The notes below the pieces were generated by a model that worked only from the letters and a program-made list of their open reading frames with translations, did no database searches and was not told the DNA's origin. The position numbers were made by a program, and so were the translations under genes. Shown one piece after another: positions 43,366 to 54,639 of a stretch of 64,000 nt of DNA (within the stretch, counting starts at the first letter, position 1; every line of letters starts with the position of its first letter). Origin of the DNA: Cycas panzhihuaensis (taxonomy: Eukaryota; Cycadophyta); the NCBI GenBank assembly GCA_023213395.1, contig CM041465.1, positions 168,523,741 through 168,587,740 on the forward strand. Direction: 5' to 3'.

Positions 43366-43640
43366 TGTTAAAATAATACTTATATTAGAGTGAATACCCA
43401 CTTTGGAGAGATTACTCACATTGAGATAATAACCTAAATTAGTGAAGATATCTTTGTAACACTATGTGAAGTATTTGTCAATGCTAGTCAACAATAAACC
43501 TTGATACCCGTGCTTAAATCTTCTCAATCCTATCTATTTATTTATGAGATTTGAAAACCCTGATATTCATCTAACACCACCATCCCCATGAATTGATAAT
43601 TACCCTCATTCTACTCTCTCTCTTCTAATTCTATTATTTG
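43366..43640 (+). repeat. LTR related to the copia LTR at 50313, possibly its 5' partner or a solo LTR
   Basis: 275 bp starting TGTTAAAATAATAC and alignable over its whole length with 50313-50607. By eye roughly a quarter of positions differ, and the last bases (ATTATTT instead of ATCAACA) have diverged. No PBS follows it, and flanking bases show no target duplication with 50608. It may be the 5' LTR of the copia at 45857-50607 or an independent solo LTR of the same family. Confidence 0.7.
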
Positions 43641-43699
43641 ATGTCTACCATATATTTATATAAGAAAAAACATTTCAATCAATATATCTATTTGATCAT

Positions 43700-44990
43700 G
43701 AAGGATGTAGGAGGTGTTCATTAGAGTGAGCTTGTAACTTGATTGTGATTGTGTACATGTGATCTCATCCAATCTATTGTCCTTGTGTGTTTCCCAAAAT
43801 TATCGTGATGGGCTATTTTATTCTTGATAGTCAACGTTTGCGTTGTGCCTGTAATCCACTCCGTCCGTCTATGTCCCTCTTCTTTGTAGTCATCATCCTT
43901 GCTCCCTTCTACCCTCATCATCGCTGCTAAAAGAACCCAAACAATAGCTGCTATCAATAGACCAAACCTAATTCGATGAGTTGGAGATGGATTTGTACTG
44001 ACAGTGTTTGTTTAAAGCAGTTTGATTTTTTGAGAGCTCCTGCTCAACTTTCTGCCTGTAATCCCTGATACCCTTAACATTCTGTAGGTTTCCCTTTGCA
44101 CTACATCTGACGACATTGTTCATCACCGTAGCTAAATCAAAGCACTGAGGGGCAAAAAAATAGTTCTCTAGATAGATATTTCGAATGAAAGCCGATGCCT
44201 CTGATTTGAATATTCAATGAAAGCCGATGCCTCTGATTTGAATATTTCGAACATAGCGATAGTGATAAATTCTGTAAGACACGGCTCAACGCTCAGGCCC
44301 AAAATCCCCTTTGTGGCCAAATTTTCTGTGCCTCTTTCAAAAAAAAATGGAAGCAGCGTTAGCAAAGACACATCGGAAGCCATATAGAAAGGTCAATTCG
44401 AAGTATTGTAGTTTTGGAAATGTACGTCGTACTAGACAGTAACGTTTGAGATGGCAATTTGGGAACCTGAGCATACCACAGAAGACGGTAATCCAAAAGG
44501 AAGTAAAGAACGAGTAAATCTGGCGAGATATTGTATTTAGGTTTGCTTTGCGGCTGCATATATTTGAATTTCTTTTAACGTCTCCTATCTCTCGCCCGTG
44601 ACATCGAAAATATTTGTTTATATCAATAGTCGCTCCAACTTTTATATCAAATATATTAATTTGAGAACGTATTTCAAATGCAGAGTCCTTTTTGACGGCA
44701 AGGGTATATCTTGGGAGCATGTTGTTCATTGCAAATGTGCGTCTCGTCCTATTGGAATCCACGGACTGTATCGAAGTTGCAGGTAATCGAGGCCGTTGCC
44801 TCCTCTTAGATTTGCATCACAACGACGGTCTTTAGCGCATCATAAATATTTGCGCCGTGTCATTCACGACCATATTTACTCGCAGCTTGCGTCCCATTCG
44901 TAGCTCATAATATTTGCGCACTTTAATTCTGTTTTCGATGAGTTAAGCTTAACATCATTTCATGGTGCACTTTCATTTGTATACTCATTG
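43700..44990 (-). pseudogene. GC-richer block with minus-strand coding-like frames, unidentified
   Basis: CG dinucleotides are common here. On the minus strand a frame from 44383 reads LLTLLPFFFERGTENL and LSVEPCLTEFITIAMFEIF. After a 32-bp tandem duplication that shifts it, the frame resumes as YLENYFFAPQCFDLATVMNN and GIRDYRQKVEQELSKN, ending at a stop near 43975. Another frame (43957-43721) has a hydrophobic helix GLLIAAIVWVLLAAMM followed by a charged tail. This looks like part of a real host gene with a frameshift, but I do not recognise the family. The block lies between an LTR and a copia gag. Confidence 0.4.
44184..44247. repeat. 32-bp perfect-looking tandem duplication
   Basis: AATGAAAGCCGATGCCTCTG onward is repeated at 44184 and 44216. 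The length is not a multiple of three, so it breaks the minus-strand frame. Confidence 0.9.
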
Positions 44991-45856
44991 CTCGAGGTAA
45001 TTGGTCAAGGTAATTTATAGTATATATTAATTTTTTTTTTTTTTTTTGAATTTTGTTTTCCATAGTTTTACAATCTTATAGCCTGCAAATTACATAGTAA
45101 AATCAAGTGATCAAAAGATCATAGTTTGAAAGGGGTACATTTATTTAAAAAATATATATTTTTTAAAATAAGTACTTAGTTATATTTCAACAAGGATAAT
45201 AAGTACCTATTTATATTTCAACAAGGATATTAGTCACTAATAGAGCCTATTTTTAAATTTATTAGTTCCAAAATATTTTATATTTCCATTCAAACAAAAT
45301 GAATATTTCTATGCCTATGTTAGGTCTTTATTGTTATATGACTATGCTAAGTCTTTATTTGATAACTTTTTAAATAATTGAAAGTTGATAAAAATTTTCT
45401 ATATAATTTATATACTAAAGGACTTTTTATCCCTTTTGAATTTTCTTATACTTTTTAATATATAACTTGGTTATAAAAATTCAGAATTGACTGCCATTTA
45501 AAGTGTTAGGTTTGTATTTTGTTCTTCTATTAAGTGAACAATTTTCAAAAAATTTTAAGATGATTTGATGCAATATTTTCATAATCAAAGTTGATATTAA
45601 TTTTTGGGTTTTCTATGAGATGATCCTTGAATAAATCTTACAAAAAATTTAGGTTGTAATTATTATTAATACAAAATTTTGTTTTGAAGCAGGTTAAGTC
45701 CAAATTGGGACACTTGTGCATGTCTCAAAGTTGAAAGAGGACAAGTTTTATTTATATTTTTTAATGGATTTATTATATTGTCTAAGTGCATTTCAATATT
45801 TCATTCAAGTATTTTACTTTTTCAAGTAGTTTACTTTAAAAATAATTTTCTTCATT
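44991..45856. other. AT-rich leader before copia gag, nothing recognised
   Basis: T-rich tract at 45031-45048, a short duplicated ATATTTCAACAAGGATA segment (45182 and 45210), no PBS and no coding frame. Confidence 0.5.
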
Positions 45857-46870
45857 ATGGCCTCAAGCATAAGTAATATAATGGTGCCAAAGTTTGATGG
45901 TACTAACTTTTTAAATTAGAGTCAAAGAATGAAACTCATCTTTATGTCAAATGATGTGGGACTTGATTGAAATAGGTTATGGAGCACTTATTGGTGATGT
46001 TATTAAAGACCAGAAGAAGACCTACAAAAAGAATGAAAAATGAGATAATGAAGCATTTGTGATTATCTCTTGTATATTAAAAGATCACATTTTTCTAAGG
46101 GTTAGTGAAGCATCTATATCAAAGGAGACATAAGACATATCAAAGACCATCTACGAATAAGTTGCTACATCTAAATTACAAATATTAAGGAGTAAGTTTG
46201 AAAACTATAGGATGAATAATAATGAAAGAGTAAATGATTTCATAATAAAAATACAAAGCCTAGTCAATCAAATAAAGGTCTTAAGAGAAGTTATTACTAA
46301 ATAAATAGTGGTAGAGAAGATCTTAAGATATGTTAGTGATATTAAAAGATTTGAAATGGTTACCACAAGTATTTAGATATCTAAGGACCTAACTACCCTC
46401 AAAATTGATCAATTAATTATAATATTACTTATTGTTAAAGAGAAAAATGAGGGTAGCAAATTTTTAGAACATGTCTTTGCCACCAAAGCAAAGATTATGC
46501 CTACTCTTCAAGGTCAAAGTTCTAAGGGAGGAGGATAATCTCCTAGAGGAAGAGGTCAATAACTTAGAAATTAAAATCAATCTCATCAAAGATAAGGTCA
46601 AGTATATCAAGAGTAAGGGCAATATCATTAAGGTCAAGGATAATTTCATCGAAGTCAAAATCAAGTTCAAAATAAAAAACAAATATATTTTAAGACCACT
46701 TTTATCAAGGTCAAGGATAAAATTTTAGATCTCAAGGAATAAGTAGAGGTCAAAGTCCAAGATGTAAGAGCTAAGGACAAAGAAGAAAAAGTCCTAAAGG
46801 TAAAGGAATAATGTAATATTCATATTACCATAAAAATAGACACTTATAAGAAAATTATTTTATGAAAAGA
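45857..46870 (+). pseudogene. Copia gag, decayed
   Basis: The start is at 45857. The N-terminus reads MASSISNIMVPKFDGTNF, the usual copia gag opening with K-F-D-G-x-N. Next come RMKLIFMS, AFVIISCILKDHIF-like helices, then a Lys/Glu-rich tail (46471-46728). Trp and Gln positions are stops. The frame 46464-46682 on the other strand is a shadow. Confidence 0.82.
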
Positions 46871-47009
46871 TCCAATTTATAATGGGGGACTACTAATATA
46901 TCTGTTTCTTTTAAGTTTGATAGTAAATAAAGAAGAAGATAATTGGTATATTAATTTAGAATATTCTACTTGCATGACACATAGAAAAGAATGGTTCAAG
47001 GAATTAGAC

Positions 47010-47090
47010 TGTTGGACTATGGTTAGTTCACTTGCCGAGGAGTCCTCTTCCCAAATCACCTGTGGGCTTTTGGTGTAACGGCAAGTCACA
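47010..47090 (+). repeat. TRIM 5' LTR (81 bp)
   Basis: Begins TGTTGGACTATGG and ends GGCAAGTCACA. Confidence 0.95.
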
Positions 47091-47092
47091 AG

Positions 47093-47106
47093 TGGTATCA
47101 GAGCAT
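47093..47106 (+). other. TRIM primer-binding site
   Basis: TGGTATCAGAGCAT starts two bases after the LTR; its first 12 bases match the tRNA-iMet complement exactly. The GGTTCAAATCC downstream looks like a tRNA box B but no tRNA fold is formed. Confidence 0.95.
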
Positions 47107-47240
47107 AGGTTCAAGGTTCAAATCCCACGCATATACCAGACAAAGCCCCTTTCCTCGATGGGGTTCCCATGCACCCCTAATTCAGGTGGAATTGTAACAC
47201 AAGCGATACATACTATGGCGACTTCCTTATCACGGAGGAG

Positions 47241-47321
47241 TATTGGACCATGGCTGCTTTACTTGCTGAGGAGTCCTCTTCCCAAATCACCCGCAGGCTT
47301 TTGGTGTAATGGCAAGTCACA
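47241..47321 (+). repeat. TRIM 3' LTR (81 bp)
   Basis: Begins TATTGGACCATGG (first G mutated to A) and ends GGCAAGTCACA. It differs from the left copy at about ten sites, nearly all transitions. Confidence 0.95.
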
Positions 47322-47639
47322 TAGACAACACCAAAAGGAGAAAAATCATATTTGGAGATAACACCACTCAAGCTACAATTAGTAAAGATAATGTTTCCAT
47401 ATAAATAAGCTTTGAAGAAATAAGATATATCAATGATATACTTCATATCCTAGCACTTAAGAAAAAATTGTTATTAATAAGAAAAATGATGGAGCAAAAA
47501 TACAAAGTAATCTTTAGTAATAGGGGGTGTACTATTAAGAATAAGTTAAAGAATAAAGTAATAGTCATTAAAGGACAAATAACTAATGATATATTATTTA
47601 AAGTAGTCATTTTCCTAATTTGTTATTATACCTTAAAAG

Positions 47640-48560
47640 TTTTAACCAATATGGATAGTGAAACATGGCATAAAAGACTTGGCTATGTGAACTATAATAG
47701 TTTGGTTTTAATGAAGAAGATAGAAATAGTGATAGGACTACCTAATATTGAACATAACAAGGAAGTGTGCGAAAGATGTACACTATTTAAATAATAAAAG
47801 AAAGGGTTCCTTAATAAAAATTATAGGGTCAATGGGCCTCTTCAATTAGTACATATAGAATTATATAGACCAATGAATATGCCTTTACTTGGTGGAGCCA
47901 AGTATCTCATAACATTTGTTGATGATTTTACAAAGACAACTTAGGTTTACTTTCTCAAGATCAAGTTAGATATACTCTAATACTTCATTGACTTTAAAAA
48001 TATAATTGAAAGACAAAGTGGACATAAAATTTTGATTGTAAAACCAGATAATGGGAGAGAATTCATTTCAAATAAATTTAAGAATTACTACAGATATTTT
48101 AAGATAAGAAAATAATTTATAAATCCTTATACACCTCAATAAAATGGGGTTATAAAAAGAAAAAACATGATAATTGTTGAAATGGCAAGAAATATACTTA
48201 AGGATAAATATCTTGGTAATGAATATTAGGCATAGTTATACACACAAATGTCTATTTATTAAACAAGAATATCACCAAAGCAGTGAGATGAGTTATACCT
48301 AAAGAAGCTCAGTTAGGTTATAAACCAAGCATTAAATATTTAAGAGGTTTTGGGTGCATAACTTATTCACATATCCTTGAATAAAGGAGGACAAAATTAA
48401 ATGATAAAAGCACCAAGTATATATTTATAGGATATAATGACTCATCTGGATCCTATCAATTTTATGATTCAAAAGGCAAAAGGATTATTATGAGCAGGAA
48501 CGTCATCTTCAAGGAAGATGAATTATATTAAGAGGAAGTTGTTAAAAAGGACAAAGGTAA
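47640..48560 (+). pseudogene. Copia GAG-pre-integrase and integrase, decayed
   Basis: 47651-47794 reads ETWHKRLGYVN and CERCTLF, the H-H-C-C zinc domain with the second His changed to Tyr. The core reads LVHIELYRPMN, FVDDFTKTT-VYF, KPDNGREF and NGVIKRKNMII. The second catalytic Asp (DNG) is kept, the first (H-x-D) is Glu and the catalytic Glu (V-E-R-K/M-N) is Lys. FKED-like sequence ends the domain near 48520. Confidence 0.88.
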
Positions 48561-48729
48561 AAATATTATGGTTGAAGTAGATGCTAACTCAAGTGGTATA
48601 AATGTACCTAGTGCATATAAAGTAGGACCTTCTACTTTAAGCCAAAGGATCCTAAAATGGGTACAAAAGGCTTATAACCATTAAAATATCTTAGACATAA
48701 ACTTTGAGAGAAGAACAACATGATCTTAA

Positions 48730-49620
48730 AGGGTGAATTTTGCACTTATGACTCAAGTTATGGAGTTTGATTAACCTTATAACTTTGAAGAGGCAAATAG
48801 TCAAGATGAATGGAAGAATATAATGAAGGAAGAGTATAATACCTTAGTGAAAAATAACATATGGGAGTTAATAGAGTTGCCACCTAGAAAGAATGCCATT
48901 AAATAAAATGGGTCTGTAAGACCAAGTATAAATTAGATGGATCCATTGATAAATATAAGACAAGTTAGTTGCAAAAGGTTATGATCAAATTAAGAGTATA
49001 GATTATAATGAAACATTTACAACTATTGTAACATTAGAAATAGTTAGATCAATAATGATATTAACTACACAAAAATGTTGGGTAGTTTATCAAATGGATG
49101 TCAAAAGTGCCTTCTTGAATGACTATATAGATAAGAAAATCTATATCCAACAAATTAAGGGTTTTAAAGTGAGAGGAAAAAAAGACAATGTCTATAAACT
49201 CAAAAAGACCTTGTATGAACTCAAATAAGCACCTAAAACATGGTAGTTTAGAATTAATAAATATTCCAAGGATAAAGGATTCCAAAGAAGCCAATCAGAC
49301 CCTAATTTATATGTAAAATTAGAAGAAAGTTTAATACTAATTATGGACTTATATATGGATGACCTAGTATACAATGAGAATCATGATTACTTATCCTAGA
49401 AGTTTAAGAAAGATATGTACAAAGAATTTGAGATGATAAAATTCGGACTTATGCATTATTACTTAGGCATAGAAGTATGGCAAGATGAAAAAGGAATATT
49501 TATATCTCAAAGGAAATATACATTAGATATATTACATAAATTCAACATGGTTAGCTATAAGCCACTTGTAATACCAACAAAGATTCAGTTGAAATTATCT
49601 AAATTTGAGGAATCTTAATC
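48730..49620 (+). pseudogene. Copia reverse transcriptase, decayed
   Basis: Across stops it reads EEYNTLVKNNIWELIELP, KTKYKLDG, LVAKGYDQI, VYQMDVKSAFLN and the catalytic box DLYMDDLVYN (about 49350). The open tail 49415-49618 follows with FEMIKFGLMHYYLGIEVWQ. Both Asp of the Y-x-D-D box survive. Opposite-strand frames at 49061-49374 are shadows. Confidence 0.92.
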
Positions 49621-49739
49621 AATTAATCCTACACTTTAAAAGTAGTTAATTAGGAGTCTAATTTACTTGACTTTAACTCAACTAGATATTATGTATGTAA
49701 TCAATGTAGTTTTTAGGTTTATGTCTAAGACTAAAGTAA

Positions 49740-50275
49740 AATATTGACAAGCAGCTAAAAAGATTATTAGGTATCTCAGAGGTACTATTAGATATGGATT
49801 ACGTTATAGGTCATAAGGGGATTACAAGTTGATTGGTTATACAGACTTAGATTGGGCAAGTTATGTAGATGATAAGAAATCTAGTTCAACATATATATTT
49901 AGTTTGGGTTCAATAGTAATAGCTTAGAGTTCAAAGAAGCAGGCAATAATATCGCTTTCTACTCTAGAAGGAGAGTACAAAGCAACTATAGTAAGATCTT
50001 ATAAAATAATTTGGCTTAGAATATTACTTTAGGATTTATAAGAAGAACATGTTACCCTATATAGTTGCTTTATAATAATCATAAACATAATTTAGATGAC
50101 TAAGAATTTAGCATTTCATGGTAGGACAAAGTACATTAAAATATAACATCACTTCATTAGAGAGTTAGTACAATAAGGTGAATTAGAATTAGTTTATTAC
50201 ATTACTAAAGATTAGGTGGTAGATATTTTCATAAAGGCACTTAGAAAAATAAAGTTTATTAAATTCATAGATAAA
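49740..50275 (+). pseudogene. Copia RNase H, decayed
   Basis: Reads AAKKIIRYLRGTI, LIGYTDLDWASYVDDKKSSS, STLEGEYKA (usually EAEY) and KYIKI-HHFIRELV at about 50130. Order and spacing are as in the family. Confidence 0.9.
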
Positions 50276-50312
50276 CTTAGGGTCTCCCCAAATGAGCAGT
50301 ATGAGGGAGAAA

Positions 50313-50607
50313 TATTAGAATAATATGTATATTAGGGCAAGTATCCACCTTGGGGAGATTACATGTATTGGAGTAATAACCCAAATCGATGAAGATACCT
50401 TAGCGACACTATGTCAGGTGCTTATCAATACCAGTCAGCAGTAAATATTGAGAGATATGCCCAAATCCTCTCAGTCTTATTTATTTATTTGGGGGGTTTG
50501 AAGACCTTAGTATTCATAAACGCTACCATCCTCATAAATTGATGGTTTCCCTTTATTATTTGTATTTCATTTCATTCTACAATATTTATCCTCTAATTCT
50601 ATCAACA
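50313..50607 (+). repeat. 3' LTR of copia 45857-50607
   Basis: 295 bp beginning TATTAGAATAATATG (TG mutated to TA) after a purine run and ending TCTATCAACA. It is related to 43366-43640. Confidence 0.85.
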
Positions 50608-51395
50608 TTAGCTTTAACAACCCTAGACCATCCCCTTCTAGTTCATAAAAAAGAAATTAATAGGTCTCTACTAGAAATAAATTAGAAACATCTAAAGACT
50701 ATATATTACTAAAATAGTATACAGTGGTGTAAATTTACTAAGTTATACCATAAATTAAGGCATAATAAGAACTCCATCTAAATGAGGAATAAATAAGTAC
50801 AAAAATTAATAAGCTATAGTATGGTATAAAATTATATATATTTAAATGATTCCTCTATGCATTCATCTATATAATAAATGGTTAGGATCTCCTACTATTA
50901 GATCTTCTTTCCTAATGGTCATTAGGACCTCACATCTTAGTGTCTAGAAAGTGGCTAATAAGATAAATGATATATAACAACCAAAATAGCAAATGACATT
51001 TATGCATGTAAATGTTGTGAACCTTTTTGTTGTTTATCACTTGATCTAATCTTAGAGGATTATAAAGGATTGGTAGTATTTATGTTATACAACATTAGAT
51101 GTAGCTAGAAAAGAAGATGATATATAATACAAATAATAATGATTAACATTAAAAAAAATAAAACATATTGATAATACCTTTAAATACAAAAATTCTCATT
51201 ATTGATTATATATTTGGATATAAAACTTATCAATAATCATAATATAGGTTATAGGGAGTATGCCACAACAAAGATGATATACAATATAAAATATAAAGAA
51301 TGATTTTTGTAAATATATAATAGGTTACTTATACATTCAAATACAAATAAAGGTTAGTAGAAATCATATTGTATATTATAAGACATGGCTAAAAA
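50608..51395. other. AT-rich intergenic sequence, nothing recognised
   Basis: No frame longer than chance and no retroelement motif. Confidence 0.6.
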
Positions 51396-51399
<4 letters not shown>

Positions 51400-51440
<41 letters not shown>

Positions 51441-51441
51441 G

Positions 51442-51474
<33 letters not shown>
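51400..51474. repeat. (CT)n-(TA)n compound microsatellite
   Basis: CT repeat to about 51440 followed by TA to 51474. It has overrun the first bases of the adjacent LTR. Confidence 0.92.
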
Positions 51475-51475
<1 letters not shown>

Positions 51476-51906
51476 CAAACTTAGTTAAGGCTAACTTCAT
51501 ATTAGGTTAGTGACTTGTGTTAATTAACCTTAAGATACAACAAGATGTAAGAATTGAGGATTTAAAGAGATATGACAAAGAGTTGTAACCACTGATTAGA
51601 TCAACCTCTATAAATATTGGGATATTATAAATATTATCCCCATAGATGTTATCAACATTAAACAAGAATGATGTATGGTGTATTAAGGTGCATTAGGCCC
51701 TAACAGGCCTAACAACCAAGGTTGAGTGATCTTGATAGGTCATGAGACCAAACTATACTCAATATAATCAAATCTTTCTATATTTGACCATGGGTTTCCT
51801 CCCATAAGGGTTTTCTATGTAAATACCTATGCATTACTCTTTGAATGCTTACTATACATGATTAAGATCTTATACTTAAGAAAACATATACAAATGTTTC
51901 TTCACA
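51470..51906 (+). repeat. 5' LTR of the gene-carrying element
   Basis: Alignable with 61373-61840 through AAACTTAGTT, GGTTATCAACAT-like, AATATAATCAAATCTTTCTA and CTTAAGAAAACATATA. It ends CTTCACA. The first few bases are replaced by TA repeat. Confidence 0.88.
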
Positions 51907-51919
51907 TGGTATTAGAGTT
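51907..51919 (+). other. PBS of the gene-carrying element
   Basis: TGGTATTAGAGTT directly follows the LTR; it is a Met PBS with C to T changes. Confidence 0.88.
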
Positions 51920-52402
51920 GATGGAGGTATGTGGTTGAGGCAAAGTAGGTTTGGAGCTAAATCAAATCAAAGGTTATTTGGTAACACAAATGAGAGCCCC
52001 GAAGTAGTGATGTCAATTCTTTCTAACTACTAGGAGGACAAAATGGTGTTATACATTTGTAAAGATTAAGATAATAAGTTGTTCATGGCATGATTTTAAT
52101 TTATTTTCAATGTCTACTCACCATTGAATACCATAAGAAGACGTTGAAAACTTTAAAAGTGTCTGGTCTTGTTTCTACAATGTTAGGTGAAGGATAGGTA
52201 TGTGTGGACAATATAAGATGTGATTATGCTCATTCGAAGTTATAAAAATGGTTACTAAAGAATATTAGGCTCAGGTAGAAGTCGTTAGACTATCAAGAAT
52301 ATGGATTAGGTCCATTCAAAGATAATTAAGCCTTACTTTTGCATGATATGATAGAGTAAAGGTGTATTAGATATTAGTGATAGAAGTTAGGATCCACTAA
52401 AA
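51920..52402 (+). other. Leader of the gene-carrying element, unassigned
   Basis: No gag or host domain recognised. It is contiguous with 56862 if the nested copia is removed. Confidence 0.5.
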
Positions 52403-52906
52403 TGAAGAGAAAATATAACTAAGAAGTAATGTGATAATGGAATTTTAAACCATACAAAGAACAAATAACATAAATAAATCAAGCACTTAACAAAGAATAC
52501 CAGGAGATTCAGTTCTAAGCATAGACCTTTTATTAATTTGAGAAACAACTAAAGAATTACAGAGATGAATAGACCCCAACTCTTCTCCTCGGCTCATCCA
52601 CGACCATATCATCATCCTGTGTTACATGTGCCATGACATAAGAATATATAGACACAACATTACAAGATACAACCTTGCAGTTTTATAATATAATAGGCAT
52701 AAAACATTGAGCTGATAAAAGACCCCCATAAGAGACCCAAAAGTTTTTCTCAGGGACTCCCCCCCCTGAACCCCTATCTAGGGGGCCATTGGCCCCTTAG
52801 AGCCCCCAGCCAGGGGCCTTACAACAGGCCCTTGAACCCCACAAAGGGGCTCGGGTATAATGCTTGTACCCATATAACACTTATAAAGTATTCAACATAT
52901 CTAACA
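52403..52906 (-). repeat. 3' LTR of copia 52403-56861
   Basis: Reads TGAAGAGAAAATATAAC to CATATCTAACA on +. It includes a C-rich and G-rich segment at about 52755-52855. The purine tract on the minus strand, AAGTGAGAGAT, abuts it at 52907-52917. Confidence 0.95.
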
Positions 52907-52917
52907 ATCTCTCACTT

Positions 52918-53700
52918 ATTGAACACTTCACAAGAAAATCTACATACACAACTATTGAATGCCAAAATCACAAATATCTATTGTAATTCTACACTATTTA
53001 AATTTTTCTATGCTAACAATCTTAGTCAATGAGTCTACAATATTCTCTTATGTAGAAATATTTTGTAAATCCACCTTATGATCTTAAACTATTTCCCTCA
53101 TAAAATGGAACTACATATCAATATGCTTCAACCAAGTATGAAAAATGAGGTTCTTTACTAGGTATATTGCACTTTGACTATCACAATCTATCATCATAGC
53201 ATCTTGATTAAAACTAATATTTGTGTATAATCTCTATAATTAAACTACTTGCTTGCATGCATGAGTAGCTACCATATGCTCTGCTTCTGTGCTAGAAAGT
53301 ACCAAAACTTGTTGTCTTTTACTCATCTAGTTGATTATGCCACCACAAAGGGTAAAAATATATATGCTTGTAGATCTTGTGTTGTGAGGATCTCCAACCC
53401 AACTAGCATCAATAAAACCTCTTAGATTCATTATTCTACTCTCCATGGGATCTCCTTGATAGCAAATTCCATAGTCTGATGTACCTCGCAGATACCTGAC
53501 ATATACCTACTAACTACTCCCACTGCATGGGTAATGTCTGGTCGAATGCAAACCATCACATACATCAGCCTATCAAGAGCACTAGCATAAGGGACAAATT
53601 CCATGTCTTCAATTTCTTGGTGAGTCTCTGGGCATTGTTTAGCTAATAATTTTAAACCAACAGGAAGAGGAACATTAACTCATTTACTATCCTGCAACCT
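52918..53700 (-). pseudogene. Copia RNase H, decayed
   Basis: On the minus strand: EAEYM (about 53290), CDSQSAIYLVKN (about 53180) and KHIDM-FHFMREIV (about 53115), with DSLTK near 53025. These are the expected RNase H motifs, with scattered stops. Confidence 0.88.
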
Positions 53701-53719
53701 AAATTATTGTTATATTGTT

Positions 53720-54560
53720 TCAATATACCATCATTGGCTAAGCCAAATCTTCTTGTTTCTCCTATCTCTTTTAATCTCAATGCCCAAAATAAAATATGAA
53801 GCACCAAGGTCCTTCATCTCAAAGTAAGATGCCAGTTGGTCTTTTACAAGTTGGTTCATTCTTTTATTATTACCAACTAAAAGTATGTCATCAATATATA
53901 TAGCTAGAATAACAAAATGATCACCAACCTGCTTATAATAAACATAATAATCTACTTTTCTATGCACAAAGACATCTTCCAACATGTGTGAATTAAACTT
54001 TTGATACCACATCCTTGGTGATTATTTCAAGCTGTATAATGACTTCTTTAACCTGTACACTATATCCTCCTTTCCTATAACTTTAAACCCTTTAGACTGC
54101 AACACATAAATTTCTTCCTCGAGTTCACCATGAAGAAATGCAGTCTTCACATCCATTTGATCCACCTCAAGGTCATAGGCAGCTGCTACAACAAAAAAAA
54201 ATCTAATTGAAGCAACTTTTGTAATAAGAGAAAATACCTCACCAAAATCTATTCTCTTGACTTAAGAATAGTCGTTTGCTACAAAGCAAGCTTTGTACTT
54301 TTCCACATTACCATCTGCCTAGAATGTCTTCTTAAAGATCCATTTGTTATTAACAAGTTTTCTTCCATTAGGCAAATCCACCAAATCTCATGTATTATTT
54401 TTGTCCAAGGCCATCATTTCTTCCTACATGGCCTTCATCCAGAGTTGGCTCTCTTTTGGCTTTAGAGCCTCCTGAACAGTACCTAGATCGCTATCTATAG
54501 CAAATAAAACATAAGAGGAGGGATGAAAGTCTTTAGGAATATACCTGTTAGACTGTCTTC
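53720..54560 (-). pseudogene. Copia reverse transcriptase, decayed
   Basis: The open frame 54012-53731 reads MWYQKFNSHMLEDVFVHRKV, then the catalytic box AIYIDDILLVGN and YFEMKDLGASYFILGIEI. Upstream across stops: CDLIDLPNGRK-like, NGPWLIKTF-like substitution region and VDQMDVKTAFLHGEL. Both catalytic Asp are present. Confidence 0.92.
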
Positions 54561-54639
54561 TCTTACGAGTTGATCTCCTCAAGATGTGGGGTTCTTGAGG
54601 TTAAGCTACCTCTAAAATTGGTTCTTACTCTTCAGTTGA

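Larger units (their letters stand above)
47010..47321 (+). mobile_element. Complete TRIM retrotransposon (312 bp)
   Basis: Two 81-bp LTRs (47010-47090 and 47241-47321) enclose a 150-bp interior that starts AG-TGGTATCAGAGCAT, a perfect Met PBS, and ends with the purine tract ACGGAGGAG. A perfect 5-bp target duplication TAGAC lies at 47005-47009 and 47322-47326. It encodes nothing and depends on proteins from other elements, as all TRIMs do. Its size is close to the smallest LTR elements described in plants (the SMART type of about 290 bp). CG-containing and well kept, it looks younger than the copia it split. The frames 47032-47361, 46877-47089 and 47213-47446 are chance. Confidence 0.96.
46900..47460 (+). 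pseudogene. Copia protease, decayed and split by a TRIM
   Basis: WYINLEYSTCMTHRKEWFKE (about 46940-47000) corresponds to W-x-x-D-S-G-x-S-x-H-M-T, so the catalytic D-S-G has become N-L-E. The frame is interrupted by the TRIM and resumes at 47322 with HQKEKNHIW, then GDNTTQATIS in a shifted frame, and ISFEEIRYINDILHIL. Confidence 0.8.
45857..50607 (+). mobile_element. Decayed Ty1/copia element, 3' LTR intact, 5' end unclear
   Basis: The + strand carries gag, protease, GAG-pre-integrase, integrase, RT and RNase H in copia order and ends in an LTR at 50313-50607 preceded by the purine run ATGAGGGAGAAA. The 5' LTR is either 43366-43640, which would give a 7.2-kb element with a 2.2-kb foreign-looking leader, or lost. 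A 312-bp TRIM interrupts it at 47010. Confidence 0.88.

Noticed and set aside
47071-47130. A tRNA gene or tRNA-derived SINE suggested by GGTTCAAATCC and TGGTATCAGAGC
   Set aside because: No cloverleaf can be drawn. The site is explained by a PBS next to an 81-bp LTR with a matching second LTR and target duplication.
43366-50607. A single 7.2-kb copia with two LTRs as a firm call
   Set aside because: No PBS follows the left LTR, no target duplication, and high LTR divergence; left as a hypothesis.
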